A stretch of 53,520 nt of DNA from Bacteroidales bacterium (GTDB taxonomy: Bacteria; Bacteroidota; Bacteroidia; Bacteroidales; UBA3824): NCBI GenBank assembly GCA_017535325.1, contig JAFXUC010000017.1, positions 1 through 53,520 on the forward strand, written 5' to 3'. The translations under genes and the position numbers were made by a program. Shown here piece by piece: positions 34,885 to 43,888 of this stretch (positions are counted from its first letter, which is position 1; each line of letters opens with the position of its first letter). The notes below the pieces were generated by a model. The model saw nothing but the letters and a program-made list of their open reading frames with translations. It did no database searches and was not told the DNA's origin.

Positions 34885-35685
34885 TTATCTTCTCGAAAAC
34901 TTGCAGTTTGCCCCAACGTTTTCTTCCAAAATTTTCGGATTGCCGGTCAGGACTACGTGCGAGCGGTCAGAAATGTTGATTTTCAAGGTTTTTGACGAGT
35001 TGAAAAATGCGTCCGAATTGCCGGAAATGTTTGCAGTGGAGTTTTGCGCCGACAGTCTCAACGCTTCAAAACGGCTCAAACCCGAAACCGTCAAATCCAA
35101 TTTTACGGTTTTGCCTTCTGCGCTTATTTCCGAGCCGCCGCTTAAAACAAACTCCGAATTTTCAGCGGAAAAATTTTTCAGTTCTATTTTTGAGGAGTCC
35201 GCCGTAAATTTCACCGTCCTGAAACTGCCGCCAAAGTAAGCCTCAGAGCCGGATTTAAGAAACAGTCCCAAAGCCTGCGCCGAAATTTGCCCTTTTACCA
35301 AAGAATTGTTTTCCGCTTTTACAATAATTTTGTCGGTCTTGAAACTGTTTTCAAAATCCATTGACACACAGTCGGTTATAAGAATATTTTGAACCTCTTT
35401 TGTTAAATACAGGTCTATCAGGATATTTCCTTCCTCGGTTTTTGAAACTGTTCTGCCGTCAACGTCCATCTGCATTTTGCGCAGTCTGTAAAGCCGCAAA
35501 ACGCCTTTTTTGAATTTTACGCCGGCGTTTTTTTCCGGAAACGACACATAATTTTTGTCGGAAGAAAATACTCTGACCGTAAGAGAGTCAGAAATGATGA
35601 CTTTCTGGCAGCCGTTAAATTTTTTTTGCGCTCCGGCGGTCAAAACGCAAAACATAAATATTATTAAAATACCAATCCTATTCAT
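34885..35685 (-). CDS. GIN-domain (DUF2807-like) exported protein
   Basis: 266 residues with signal peptide MNRIGILIIFMFCVLTAGA. The rest is a right-handed beta-helix-like GIN domain, seen as repeated short strands that each place Ser/Asn/Gly at turns (LVKGQISAQALGLFLKSGSEAYFGG; FVLSGGSEISAEGKTVKLDLT; NISGNSDAFFN; VVLTGNP). The Bacteroidota GIN/DUF2807 proteins are predicted envelope or adhesin-head proteins without assigned activity. It is divergently transcribed from the WalJ-like gene with only 24 bp between the start codons. Confidence 0.75.
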   Translation of the reverse strand: MNRIGILIIFMFCVLTAGAQKKFNGCQKVIISDSLTVRVFSSDKNYVSFPEKNAGVKFKKGVLRLYRLRKMQMDVDGRTVSKTEEGNILIDLYLTKEVQNILITDCVSMDFENSFKTDKIIVKAENNSLVKGQISAQALGLFLKSGSEAYFGGSFRTVKFTADSSKIELKNFSAENSEFVLSGGSEISAEGKTVKLDLTVSGLSRFEALRLSAQNSTANISGNSDAFFNSSKTLKINISDRSHVVLTGNPKILEENVGANCKFSRR

Positions 35686-35693
35686 TTTTTTTG

Positions 35694-35701
35694 TACTTTT
35701 G
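35694..35701 (+). promoter_or_regulatory. Bacteroidota -7 box for the WalJ-like hydrolase gene
   Basis: TACTTTTGCACCC on the plus strand, 8 bp before ATG 35710. The transcript would be nearly leaderless. Confidence 0.55.
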
Positions 35702-35709
35702 CACCCGTT

Positions 35710-36474
35710 ATGTTAGAAATTTGCAGTATAGCCTCCGGCAGCAACGGAAATTGTTATTACATCGGCAACGAAACTGATGCGATAGTTATTGATTGCGGGA
35801 TTTTTTTCCGCAGTTTGGAGACCCGCGCCGAAAACGCCGGAATTGATATAAAAAAAATCCGCGCCATTCTTATCAGCCACGAACACAGCGACCATGTGCG
35901 CGGCGTTAAAACCCTTGCAAGAAAACTCAACCTTCCGGTCTATTTCATGCCGAAAACCTACGAAAAAACTTACAGACGGCACAAGCCGGATTATTACAAA
36001 GCGTTGTCAACGGAAACACCCGTTGAAATTTTCGGCTTTTATGTCCATACTTTCAAGAAATATCACGATGCCATTTCGCCGGTAAGTTTCCGCGTTGAAT
36101 ATCAAGGCGTTAATATCGGTGTTATGACAGACATCGGCGTTGCTGACGTAACTCTATGCAAGGAATTTTCAAAATGTCAGGCTGCGTTTTTGGAGAGCAA
36201 CTACGACGAGGAAATGCTCAAAAACGGACCTTATCCGCAGGTTTTGAAAGACCGTGTCGCCTCCAACGTCGGACATCTTTCCAACTCTCAGGCGTTTGCG
36301 TTAGTGAGGGATTTTGCCAACGAAAACCTTACGCATTTGATTTTTTCACACGTTTCCAAGGAAAACAACACACCTGAAAAAGTCCTTGAAAAGTTTTCGC
36401 CTTTCAAGGACAAATATTCAATGTATGTTGCGCCGAGGTTTGACCCCGGTGAAAAAATTGTGCTCCTTACTTAA
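35710..36474 (+). CDS. MBL-fold metallo-hydrolase, YycJ/WalJ-like
   Basis: 254 residues. A cytoplasmic metallo-beta-lactamase-fold phosphodiesterase with the metal site H57-x-H59-x-D61-H62 (ISHEHSDH), the leading CSIASGSNGNCYYIG block and the later GHLSNSQAFAL and FSHVSKENNTPE histidine motifs. Homologues named YycJ/WalJ are proposed DNA exonucleases linked to replication and mismatch repair. The exact substrate is not established here. Its 3' end overlaps the converging S46 peptidase gene by 8 bp. Confidence 0.88.
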   Translation: MLEICSIASGSNGNCYYIGNETDAIVIDCGIFFRSLETRAENAGIDIKKIRAILISHEHSDHVRGVKTLARKLNLPVYFMPKTYEKTYRRHKPDYYKALSTETPVEIFGFYVHTFKKYHDAISPVSFRVEYQGVNIGVMTDIGVADVTLCKEFSKCQAAFLESNYDEEMLKNGPYPQVLKDRVASNVGHLSNSQAFALVRDFANENLTHLIFSHVSKENNTPEKVLEKFSPFKDKYSMYVAPRFDPGEKIVLLT

Positions 36475-38560
36475 CAATCTCCATTTCTTTGATTAAGTTT
36501 TCCGCGCCGCCGAGTTTTTCTATCAAAAACAGGACGTAACGGATGTCAACCGAAATGTTGCGGCAGATTTCGGGATTGTAATAAATGTCGCTCATTGTGC
36601 CTTCCCAGCAGCGGTCAAAATTGATTCCGATAAGTTCGCCGTTTGCGTTTAAGACCGGTGAGCCGGAATTGCCGCCCGTTGTGTGGTTTGATGCCAAAAA
36701 GCATACGCGAACCTTGCCGTCTTTGTCGGCATAGCGTCCGTAATCCTTTGATTTGTAAAGGTTTTTCAACTTTTCGGGAACGTTGTAATCGTAGATTTGA
36801 GGATTGTCCTTTTCGATTACCCCGTCAAGAGTCGTGTAATGTTTGTAATACACGCCGTCCCTCGGACAGTAGCCGTCAACCTTGCCGAAAGTAAAACGCA
36901 AAGTTGAATTTGCGTCGGGAAACTTTATCGTTGCGGGCTGCAATTTCATCAGCAGTGCCTGATACTGTTTGTCAAATTCTTCCGCTTTGGTGTCAAAATT
37001 GTTGACAGAGGCGGCTATGTTGCTGAAATACAGTTTTATAAGGTCGTAATAATAAAGTATTCCGATGTCCTGCTTGATGATTTCCAAAAATTCAGAAATG
37101 TTTTTCTCAAAATTTTTCTGGTTTTTTTGAAGATAAACATATTTGCCCACAAACTTTTTCAGCCTTGCGGAATCCGACAAAACCGAATTTTTGTAATAAT
37201 AGTTAATGAAATCTTCGCTTGTTTTAAGACTTTCGGGCAAAAAGTCGGGACACGAGTCGGTATACATTTTAAAAAGCGTAGAAAACAGTTTTCTTTCCAA
37301 CGCGCTGTCGCGTGCGGCAAACAGGTCAACAACTTTTTTAACCGCTTCGTTTGCGTGGTTGACAAGCACTTCGGGCGAATCCTCCAAATCCAACTTTGTC
37401 AGCACAAAAGCCTTTTCGCCCGCTTTGAACGGAAACGTCTGATAAACGGTTTCAAAGAAATACGCATCCGCCATCACGTATTTGTAATTTTCGTCAAAAA
37501 CCTTTTTGTAGTTGTCTGTCAGTGTTTTAACCTCTGCGTTGTTGAGCAGCGTTTTCTCGTTTTCAATTTTTTTGTTTACAACGTCAAAACGGTTGAGACC
37601 CAAAATCGAGCCTTCCCATTTTTTCTTTGCGTTTTCCGCGCCTGCGTAAATCGAAGTGTACTTCAATCGTACACCCCTGTCAGCGTCCATTGCCTTTGAC
37701 ATCAAGTCCATTCTTGACTGACGCGCAGAGATTCTCGCGGGATAGTTTTTGTCTTTGTAAGCCTCAACTGCAAAAGACGGCAGATATTCCTCTGTTGTTC
37801 CCGGAAAACCGTAAACCATTGTAAAATCGTCTTTTTCAACGCCTTTGAGCGAGATTTTGAAATGATGTTTCGGTTTGTAGGGGACGTTGTTTTCGTCGTA
37901 ACCGCTTGTCGGATTGTTGTCCTTGTCGGCATAGATTCTAAAAACCGAAAAGTCGCCGCCGTGACGGGGCCACATCCAGTTGTCGGTGTCGCCGCCGAAA
38001 TTTCCGACTGCCGAGGGCGGTGCGCCTACAAGCCTGACGTCGTTGAAACTTTTATAAATGAAAAGGTAATAAACGTTTCCGGCGTAAAATTTCTCAACAG
38101 AATATTCGTATTTGCCGCCGAATTTTTCTTTGAGTTTTTTTACTTTTGTGTTGCGTGCGTCTTCGTCCAAGGGAAGTTCGGTCATCTGTTCCAAAATCTT
38201 GACGTTAAGACCGTTGCAGGGCAGTTCTTCGCTCATGCTTTTTGCCCAGAAACCGTCCGTTAAGTAGTCGTGTTCGAGGGTTGAGTGTGAGACAATTTCG
38301 CCCCTTCCGCAGTGGTGATTGGTTAAAAGGAGACCTTTGTCAGAGACAATTTCGCCCGTACAGCCGCCTCCGAACCACACAACGGCATCTTTCATGCAGG
38401 CTTTGTTGACAGAATATACGTCTTCGGCGGAAAGTTTGAACCCGCCCGCCTGCATGTTTTTTATCTGTGAGCCTACCAAAGCCGGCAGCCACATTCCGCC
38501 CTGAGCGAAAACGTTTAAAGTCAGGGTCAGAGAGACAACAAGTGTAAAAATTTTTTTCAT
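36467..38560 (-). CDS. S46 dipeptidyl-peptidase, DPP11-like (Asp/Glu specific)
   Basis: 697 residues with signal peptide (MKKIFTLVVSLTLTLNVFA). A periplasmic serine exopeptidase that removes N-terminal dipeptides. The serine-protease core shows the histidine region LLLTNHHCGRGE (H83), GGDTDNWMWPRHGGDF for the acidic residue, and S632 in TGGNSGSPV. Eighteen residues after the serine is R650 (INFDRCWEG). In Porphyromonas an Arg at this place marks DPP11 (acidic P1), whereas Gly marks DPP7. It is coupled to hisIE by a 4-bp overlap, which is unlikely to be functional. It supports a peptide-using lifestyle. Confidence 0.9.
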   Translation of the reverse strand: MKKIFTLVVSLTLTLNVFAQGGMWLPALVGSQIKNMQAGGFKLSAEDVYSVNKACMKDAVVWFGGGCTGEIVSDKGLLLTNHHCGRGEIVSHSTLEHDYLTDGFWAKSMSEELPCNGLNVKILEQMTELPLDEDARNTKVKKLKEKFGGKYEYSVEKFYAGNVYYLFIYKSFNDVRLVGAPPSAVGNFGGDTDNWMWPRHGGDFSVFRIYADKDNNPTSGYDENNVPYKPKHHFKISLKGVEKDDFTMVYGFPGTTEEYLPSFAVEAYKDKNYPARISARQSRMDLMSKAMDADRGVRLKYTSIYAGAENAKKKWEGSILGLNRFDVVNKKIENEKTLLNNAEVKTLTDNYKKVFDENYKYVMADAYFFETVYQTFPFKAGEKAFVLTKLDLEDSPEVLVNHANEAVKKVVDLFAARDSALERKLFSTLFKMYTDSCPDFLPESLKTSEDFINYYYKNSVLSDSARLKKFVGKYVYLQKNQKNFEKNISEFLEIIKQDIGILYYYDLIKLYFSNIAASVNNFDTKAEEFDKQYQALLMKLQPATIKFPDANSTLRFTFGKVDGYCPRDGVYYKHYTTLDGVIEKDNPQIYDYNVPEKLKNLYKSKDYGRYADKDGKVRVCFLASNHTTGGNSGSPVLNANGELIGINFDRCWEGTMSDIYYNPEICRNISVDIRYVLFLIEKLGGAENLIKEMEIVK

Positions 38561-39147
38561 TCCTGATGACGGCCTTTTAAAATTCCGATTACGTCTTCTA
38601 TTTTTTTGCCTTTCGCGCTCAGCAAAACCACCGTATGATACAATAAATCAGCGGCTTCGTTCAAAAAGAGAGAGTCGTTGTCGTTTTTGCTTGCGATAAC
38701 GAGTTCCACAGCCTCTTCGCCGACTTTTTTAGCGATTTTGTCAACGCCTTCCCTGAAAAGTTTTGTCGTGTAACTGCCCGCCGGACGCTCAGCGTTGCGT
38801 TTGTCGATAAATTTTTGCAGGTAAGAGAGAAAACCGATGTTGCTTTCCTCAAAATCAAAACACGAGGTTGTGCCTTTGTGACAGGTAGGACCGTCGGCTT
38901 CGGCTTTGATTAAAATTGTGTCGTTGTCGCAGTCGGTGAAAATCTCCTTTACGTGCAGGAAATTGCCGCTTGTTTCGCCCTTTGTCCAAAGGCAGTTGCG
39001 GCTGCGCGACCAAAAAGTAACTTTTTTGGTTTCGAGGGTTTTTTTGTAACTTTCCTCGTTCATGTACCCTAACATCAGCACTTGAAGTGTCTGATAATCT
39101 TGTATAACGGCGGGAACAAGACCGCCTTGTTTTTGAAAATCCAGCAT
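38557..39147 (-). CDS. hisIE: Bifunctional phosphoribosyl-AMP cyclohydrolase / phosphoribosyl-ATP pyrophosphatase
   Basis: 196 residues. Carries out steps two and three of histidine biosynthesis. The HisI domain (residues 1-~105) shows MLGYMNEESYKKTL, FWSRSRNCLWTKGETSGN and the metal-binding DCDNDTILI, with Cys in CHKGTTSCF. The HisE domain (~110-196) shows SYTTKLFREGVDKIAKKVGE, then EEAVELVIAS and EAADLLYHTVVLL. The other his genes are not nearby, so the operon is split in this genome. The promoter box is at 39168-39175. Confidence 0.95.
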   Translation of the reverse strand: MLDFQKQGGLVPAVIQDYQTLQVLMLGYMNEESYKKTLETKKVTFWSRSRNCLWTKGETSGNFLHVKEIFTDCDNDTILIKAEADGPTCHKGTTSCFDFEESNIGFLSYLQKFIDKRNAERPAGSYTTKLFREGVDKIAKKVGEEAVELVIASKNDNDSLFLNEAADLLYHTVVLLSAKGKKIEDVIGILKGRHQE

Positions 39148-39167
39148 TTTTTCTTTTAATTTTTTGG

Positions 39168-39175
39168 CAAAGTTA
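39168..39175 (-). promoter_or_regulatory. Bacteroidota -7 box for hisIE
   Basis: TAACTTTG on the minus strand, 20 bp before the hisIE ATG and immediately after the terminator of the upstream operon. Confidence 0.5.
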
Positions 39176-39192
39176 ACAAAAAAAAGAGAATA

Positions 39193-39230
39193 AAAAAAAA
39201 CGGGGACTTTTTTTAAGACCCCGTTTTTTT
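39193..39230 (-). terminator. Terminator of the yfhO-ychF-glsB operon
   Basis: On the minus strand AAAAAAACGGGG pairs with CCCCGTTTTTTT across a short loop, with a T run after it, 10 bp beyond the glsB stop. Confidence 0.85.
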
Positions 39231-39240
39231 AGAACAGTTT

Positions 39241-39480
39241 TTATTTTTTGCCTCTGATAAACGAAACAACGGCAAGAATGATAACCGCGCCGATAATTGC
39301 GCTTACAATGTCCCAAACCGTACCGGAAGGGAGAACTTTTGCGAGCAGCCATTTTCCGAGCCAAGAGCCCGCCAAACCGACGAGAATGTTGATTATAAGT
39401 CCGTTGCCCGAACCCTTGAAAATCAAACCTGCCAACCAGCCGATAACACAGCCGATGATTAATGTAATAAGTATATCCAT
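39241..39480 (-). CDS. GlsB/YeaQ/YmgE-family small membrane protein
   Basis: 79 residues with three hydrophobic segments and glycine-rich motifs (IIGCVIGWLAGLIFKGSGNG, NILVGLAGSWLGKWLL, SAIIGAVIILAVVSF). This is the transglycosylase-associated protein family, often stress induced, with no proven enzymatic function. It starts 21 bp after ychF and is last in the yfhO-ychF-glsB unit. Confidence 0.9.
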   Translation of the reverse strand: MDILITLIIGCVIGWLAGLIFKGSGNGLIINILVGLAGSWLGKWLLAKVLPSGTVWDIVSAIIGAVIILAVVSFIRGKK

Positions 39481-39501
39481 AATTGATGTTATTAAAAAAA
39501 G

Positions 39502-40602
39502 TTAAACATTAAACCTAAAATGCATTATATCTCCGTCCTGAACCACGTAGTCTTTGCCTTCGATGTGGATTTTTCCGGCATCGCGGCACGCGGCCTCAGA
39601 ACCTAATTTTATGTAATCCTCCATTTTGATAACCTCGGCTTTGATAAAGCCTTTTTCAAAATCGGAGTGGATAACGCCTGCCGCCTGAGGAGCAAGCGCG
39701 CCTTTGTGAAACGTCCAAGCCCTTGACTCTTTCGGTCCGGAGGTGAAAAACGTCTCCAAATTGAGCAAATGATATGCCGAGCGGATTAATTTTACAACGC
39801 CGGATTCTTTTAAGCCGAGGTCGTCAAGAAACATTTTTCTGTCTTCGTAACTTTCCATTTCGGCGATTTCTTCCTCGGTTTTTGCGGCGATGACGAGAAT
39901 TTCAGCCTGCTCGTCTTTTACAGCCTCTTTTACCATGTCAACGTATTTGTTGCCTGTCAAAACCGACTTTTCGTCAACGTTGCAGACATACATTACGGGT
40001 TTGTAGGTAAGAAGAAACAACTGTTTTGCAGCCTGCTGCTCGTTGTCGTCGAGTTCCACCGTGCGGGCTGACTTGCCTTCTTGAAGAGCCGCCTTAAACT
40101 TGTCCATCACCTGCAAAAGCATTGCCGCGTCTTTGTCTTTGGCGGTTTTTGCTATTTTTTCGGTTTTGGCATAACGCTGCTCTATCGTTTCAAGGTCTTT
40201 TATTTGAAGTTCGGCGTCTATGATTTCCTTGTCTCTTACGGGGTTGACAGAGCCGTCAACGTGAGTTACGTTTTCATCGTCAAAACAACGCAAAACATGA
40301 ATTATGGCGTCTGTTTCGCGGATATTAGCCAAAAACTTGTTGCCGAGGCCTTCGCCTTTGCTTGCGCCTTTTACCAAGCCCGCTATGTCCACGATTTCAA
40401 CCGTTGCCGGTACAACCTGCGCCGGTTTGTCAATTTTTTCAAGTTCTATCAGCCTGTCGTCGGGAACGGTTACGACTCCCACGTTAGGCTCTATCGTGCA
40501 GAACGGAAAGTTCGCTGACTGCGCCTTTGCGCTTGACAGACAGTTAAACAATGTTGATTTGCCGACATTTGGCAATCCTACTATACCGCATTGAAGTCCC
40601 AT
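39502..40602 (-). CDS. ychF: Redox-responsive P-loop ATPase YchF (OLA1 family)
   Basis: 366 residues. An OBG-type P-loop NTPase that prefers ATP and binds ribosomes. The G1 loop is GLPNVGKST (8-16), [17 protein letters not shown] is G3, and YVCNVDE stands for the altered G4 (NxxE) that marks YchF. The C-terminal TGS domain ([14 protein letters not shown] and on) is intact. It lies 4 bp after yfhO and is cotranscribed with it. Confidence 0.95.
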   Translation of the reverse strand: MGLQCGIVGLPNVGKSTLFNCLSSAKAQSANFPFCTIEPNVGVVTVPDDRLIELEKIDKPAQVVPATVEIVDIAGLVKGASKGEGLGNKFLANIRETDAIIHVLRCFDDENVTHVDGSVNPVRDKEIIDAELQIKDLETIEQRYAKTEKIAKTAKDKDAAMLLQVMDKFKAALQEGKSARTVELDDNEQQAAKQLFLLTYKPVMYVCNVDEKSVLTGNKYVDMVKEAVKDEQAEILVIAAKTEEEIAEMESYEDRKMFLDDLGLKESGVVKLIRSAYHLLNLETFFTSGPKESRAWTFHKGALAPQAAGVIHSDFEKGFIKAEVIKMEDYIKLGSEAACRDAGKIHIEGKDYVVQDGDIMHFRFNV

Positions 40603-40606
40603 TTTC

Positions 40607-43141
40607 TTAATTCTTTTTTACGTCTTCTACTATTGAGTTTTTCGATTTAAAATACATTACAACAAACGCCAGCAACGCCAGCAAAATCAGCGTTGAAGAT
40701 ATTGCCGCGATTATCTTGCCGTTTTTTACCGACGAGGGCGCAAACCTGAATTCCACAACGTGCTGACCCTGCGGAACTTTTATTGCCCTCAAAATATAAT
40801 CGGCGCAGACGTGTTCGGTTTCTTTGCCGTCAATATACGCCGTCCAGCCTTTCGGATAATAAATCTCCGAAAATACCGCAACCCTTTCCTGAGCCGCGTT
40901 GACGTCGTATTTCAAATAATTCGGTTTGTATTCAGAAAGCGAAATCACGCTCTCTCCGTCAGTATAAATCTGCTCTTTGGGCAGACTCTGTACAAAGCCG
41001 GGGAAAAGGTTTTTGTTGATGACAGCCGTCTGTTTCGGGTCGTTGCGTTTCAACGCTCCGATTTCCTGATCGGCGTTTTCAACAACGTCAAACTTGTTGA
41101 CAAACCATGCGTTACCGTAAGTGTTCATATTTACCAGCGGCATTTGCGAAGGGTTGAGAATTATGAACTTCGTGTTGAGCATGTTGAACACGGGATTGTT
41201 GGTAACAAAGTTTTGAAAATTCTCGCTCTGCTGGCTTGCAAGTGCTCTCGCGTGGTTGACAGCCGGAGACAAAAGCGTGTCGATAAACTCCTGATAACGG
41301 CGCATTTTTGCTCCGTGATAGCCGCCGATTGTCTTGTGGAAATAAGGCGTTACACCGTCGTTGAAGACGTTTGCTCCGAGGTTCAGAACCCTGAAATCGG
41401 GGTCGGTGTCTTTCATTATAATCTGGTCAGCGTTGGAAGCCCTGAACGGATTTACTTCCATTTTCTGTCTGTAATCATTCGGCCCCAAATATCTGAAATC
41501 CACAGTCCAAAGGTCAACAGCGGCCACAATGCCGACCAAAACCAAAACCGTCTGTTTGTTTTTAGCGGCTGACATAAAGAACAGTCCGGCTGCCGTTACA
41601 AGGATAAAGAGCAGTGAACGCAATGCGTCCGCGCTGAAAATTGCTTTGCGGGCGTTTTCGAGTTCAGAAGCGAATACCGTGTAAGCGGAGGCCTGTTCGG
41701 GGTGTTCGGCTTTTATCTGAGCAAAACTTGCGCTCTCCTGCTCTGCCAAGAAATCTCCGCCGAGCGAGGGGAAAAGCCAGAACAGCAGACAAAGACCCGC
41801 CGTCAAACCTAAACTTATAAAAAAGTAATTCTTTTTCGTCTTGATGATTTCCGGATTGTCGTAAACGGTTTTCAAAGCCGCCATCGCGAGAAAAGGTATC
41901 GCAACCTGCGCAATAACAAGTGCCATCGAAACCGAACGGAATTTGTTGTACATCGGAAACCAGTCAAACATCAAGTCAGTAAACCAGCCCGCGTTGTGTC
42001 CCCAGGACATCAAAAGCGAGAAAACTGTCGCCGCAAAAAGCCACCATTTGGCGGAATTTTCAACGATGAACATTCCCAAAACAAACAGGAAAATTATTGC
42101 CGCGCCCACGTAAACGGATCCCGAAGTAAAAGGCTGGTCGCCCCAGTAACGTGAGGAATTTTGTACGGGCTCTATCATTTCGCGGTTTTTAACGGCACTG
42201 ACAGCGTTTTTGTCGTTGCCGATTGCAGCGGATTCGCCGCCTTTGAAATCGGGAATCATAAGCGTAAAACTCTCGCCTACACCGTAACTCCATGCAAGGG
42301 CGTAGTCCTTGTCCAAGCCCGAAGATGACTGCTTGTTGGAGAGTTCTGACTGGCTGCGGGTGGAATATTTGCTGTATTCCCAAGTTGTCCAGAGGTTGGT
42401 GATGTTGGGCAAAACGGCAAAAACAATCGCAACTGCCGCAACAGCCGAGGCTCTGCCGAAATTTTTTGTCCAGTCCTGCTCTTTGGCTTTAAAGTCCGCG
42501 ATAAATTTGTAAATCACATACATCGCGCACATAACAGCCAGATAATAAAGGATTTGCGTATGGTTGCAGGCAATTTCGATTCCGAGCGAAAAAGCAAGCA
42601 GCAAGCCGCCGCCGATAAATTTTTTGTTGTAACAATATATCACGCCCGCCAAAACGGGAGCCATGTAAGCGATTGCATAACATTTGGTTATGTGTCCTGC
42701 GGCAATGATTATGATGTTGTAACTCGACAACGCGAAAACCACCGCACCGATTACCGAAACCGTGTTTGAAAATTTCAGACTCTTCAACAAAACATAAAAG
42801 CCCAAAAGGTACACAAACATAATTGCCATGGTTGAATACGGCAAAAACAGGTGCAGAAACCTTTGCAAAGCCAAATGAATGTTGAAACTTTCAGGTGATT
42901 TGATTTGATAGGCAGGCATACCGCCGAACATTGAATTAGTCCAGGCTGAATATTCGCCTGTTTTTTCTTCAAACTGATTGATTTCATGCGCCATACCCTC
43001 GGCATGGACATTGTCGCCCTGAACGATGGTTTTCCCTTCGAGTTCGGGATAAAAATACACCACACTTATAATAATAAATGCGAGAACGGTCAGGCAGACA
43101 TTAATAATCTCCTTTTTATTGTCTTTAAAAAAATTTTTCAT
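40607..43141 (-). CDS. YfhO-family polytopic membrane protein
   Basis: 844 residues with about 12-14 transmembrane segments and a C-terminal extracytoplasmic domain (roughly 620-800), then a last membrane helix and a lysine-rich tail. The N-terminal block LEGKTIVQGDNVHAEGMAHE with the WTNSMFGGMPAYQI loop, and EIYYPKGWTAYIDGKE later, are typical. YfhO of Firmicutes is a GT-C-like enzyme that glycosylates lipoteichoic acid; in Bacteroidota the acceptor is unknown. It is first in the operon with ychF and glsB, with a strong promoter at 43166-43196. Confidence 0.9.
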   Translation of the reverse strand: MKNFFKDNKKEIINVCLTVLAFIIISVVYFYPELEGKTIVQGDNVHAEGMAHEINQFEEKTGEYSAWTNSMFGGMPAYQIKSPESFNIHLALQRFLHLFLPYSTMAIMFVYLLGFYVLLKSLKFSNTVSVIGAVVFALSSYNIIIIAAGHITKCYAIAYMAPVLAGVIYCYNKKFIGGGLLLAFSLGIEIACNHTQILYYLAVMCAMYVIYKFIADFKAKEQDWTKNFGRASAVAAVAIVFAVLPNITNLWTTWEYSKYSTRSQSELSNKQSSSGLDKDYALAWSYGVGESFTLMIPDFKGGESAAIGNDKNAVSAVKNREMIEPVQNSSRYWGDQPFTSGSVYVGAAIIFLFVLGMFIVENSAKWWLFAATVFSLLMSWGHNAGWFTDLMFDWFPMYNKFRSVSMALVIAQVAIPFLAMAALKTVYDNPEIIKTKKNYFFISLGLTAGLCLLFWLFPSLGGDFLAEQESASFAQIKAEHPEQASAYTVFASELENARKAIFSADALRSLLFILVTAAGLFFMSAAKNKQTVLVLVGIVAAVDLWTVDFRYLGPNDYRQKMEVNPFRASNADQIIMKDTDPDFRVLNLGANVFNDGVTPYFHKTIGGYHGAKMRRYQEFIDTLLSPAVNHARALASQQSENFQNFVTNNPVFNMLNTKFIILNPSQMPLVNMNTYGNAWFVNKFDVVENADQEIGALKRNDPKQTAVINKNLFPGFVQSLPKEQIYTDGESVISLSEYKPNYLKYDVNAAQERVAVFSEIYYPKGWTAYIDGKETEHVCADYILRAIKVPQGQHVVEFRFAPSSVKNGKIIAAISSTLILLALLAFVVMYFKSKNSIVEDVKKN

Positions 43142-43165
43142 TTCTTGATTTTATATAAAACGCCG

Positions 43166-43196
43166 CAAAGATAATATTTTATTTGTGTTTCTCCAA
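43166..43196 (-). promoter_or_regulatory. Promoter of yfhO-ychF-glsB
   Basis: TATCTTTG (-7 box, 43166-43173, minus) with TTG at 43194-43196, 20 bp upstream. The start codon is 25 bp downstream. Confidence 0.7.
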
Positions 43197-43213
43197 AAAA
43201 ACATTGCGCGGAT

Positions 43214-43888
43214 TTACTTTGAATACACTAAGTTTTTGACGCTTGTTTTGCCGCTGAAAAGCGTAATTGTATCAGTTTTTAACTCTAATGCGGTATTTTC
43301 ATAAAAAAAACCGTCCGCATTGACGGCGTATTTTATGCCGGAAGTTGTGGCGGGAAGCGTTATCTCATATTCTCCTAAGTTAGAGAAAACTTCTTTTCTG
43401 CTGAAATTTTCGATATAAACATCGTAAATCTCACCGCCTTCGATAAATTTTTCAATGCTGTCAACGGGCGAAATTATGACTTTTATGTTTTCGCTGACGG
43501 AAAGTAAATCAGGCGTTTGAAGTTTGCCTTTTAGAATCGCGGCATTTTCTCCGCCGTCGGGCAGAAGTTGAATCTTGGTTGAAACTGACGAATTTTCTGT
43601 CAAAACAATCTTGTACCTTACCGTGCAAAACCCCGGAGACGAAACATCTACGACGGCTCTCCCGCAAGGCAAAGCCTCAAAAACGGCTGTCAGAGGAAAT
43701 TCTGCGGTTTGAGTAAAAACCTCTGTGCCTGTGTTAATAGAGACATTTGCGCTTAAACTTTCAGTGCCGGAAGTAAAACCCTGTTGCAGTATCACACTGT
43801 AATTGCAGACCGGCTCAGTTGAATTTTCGTTCGCGCACGAAAACGCGCAAACTGCTGAAATTATTAGGAGTAATATTTTTTTCATCAT
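43214..43888 (-). CDS. Lipoprotein of unknown function, third gene of the GH3 operon
   Basis: 224 residues with lipoprotein signal (MMKKILLLIISAVCAFSC, Cys18 followed by ANENSTEP). The mature part is beta-rich and looks like one or two Ig-like/carboxypeptidase-regulatory-like domains (FEALPCGRAVVDVSSPGF; SNLGEYEITLPATTSG). No enzyme motif is visible and I do not recognise a family. Its ATG overlaps the stop of the outer-membrane protein gene by 4 bp, so it is coupled to that protein and to the GH3 adenylase upstream. It may be an accessory of the barrel. Confidence 0.75.
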   Translation of the reverse strand: MMKKILLLIISAVCAFSCANENSTEPVCNYSVILQQGFTSGTESLSANVSINTGTEVFTQTAEFPLTAVFEALPCGRAVVDVSSPGFCTVRYKIVLTENSSVSTKIQLLPDGGENAAILKGKLQTPDLLSVSENIKVIISPVDSIEKFIEGGEIYDVYIENFSRKEVFSNLGEYEITLPATTSGIKYAVNADGFFYENTALELKTDTITLFSGKTSVKNLVYSK

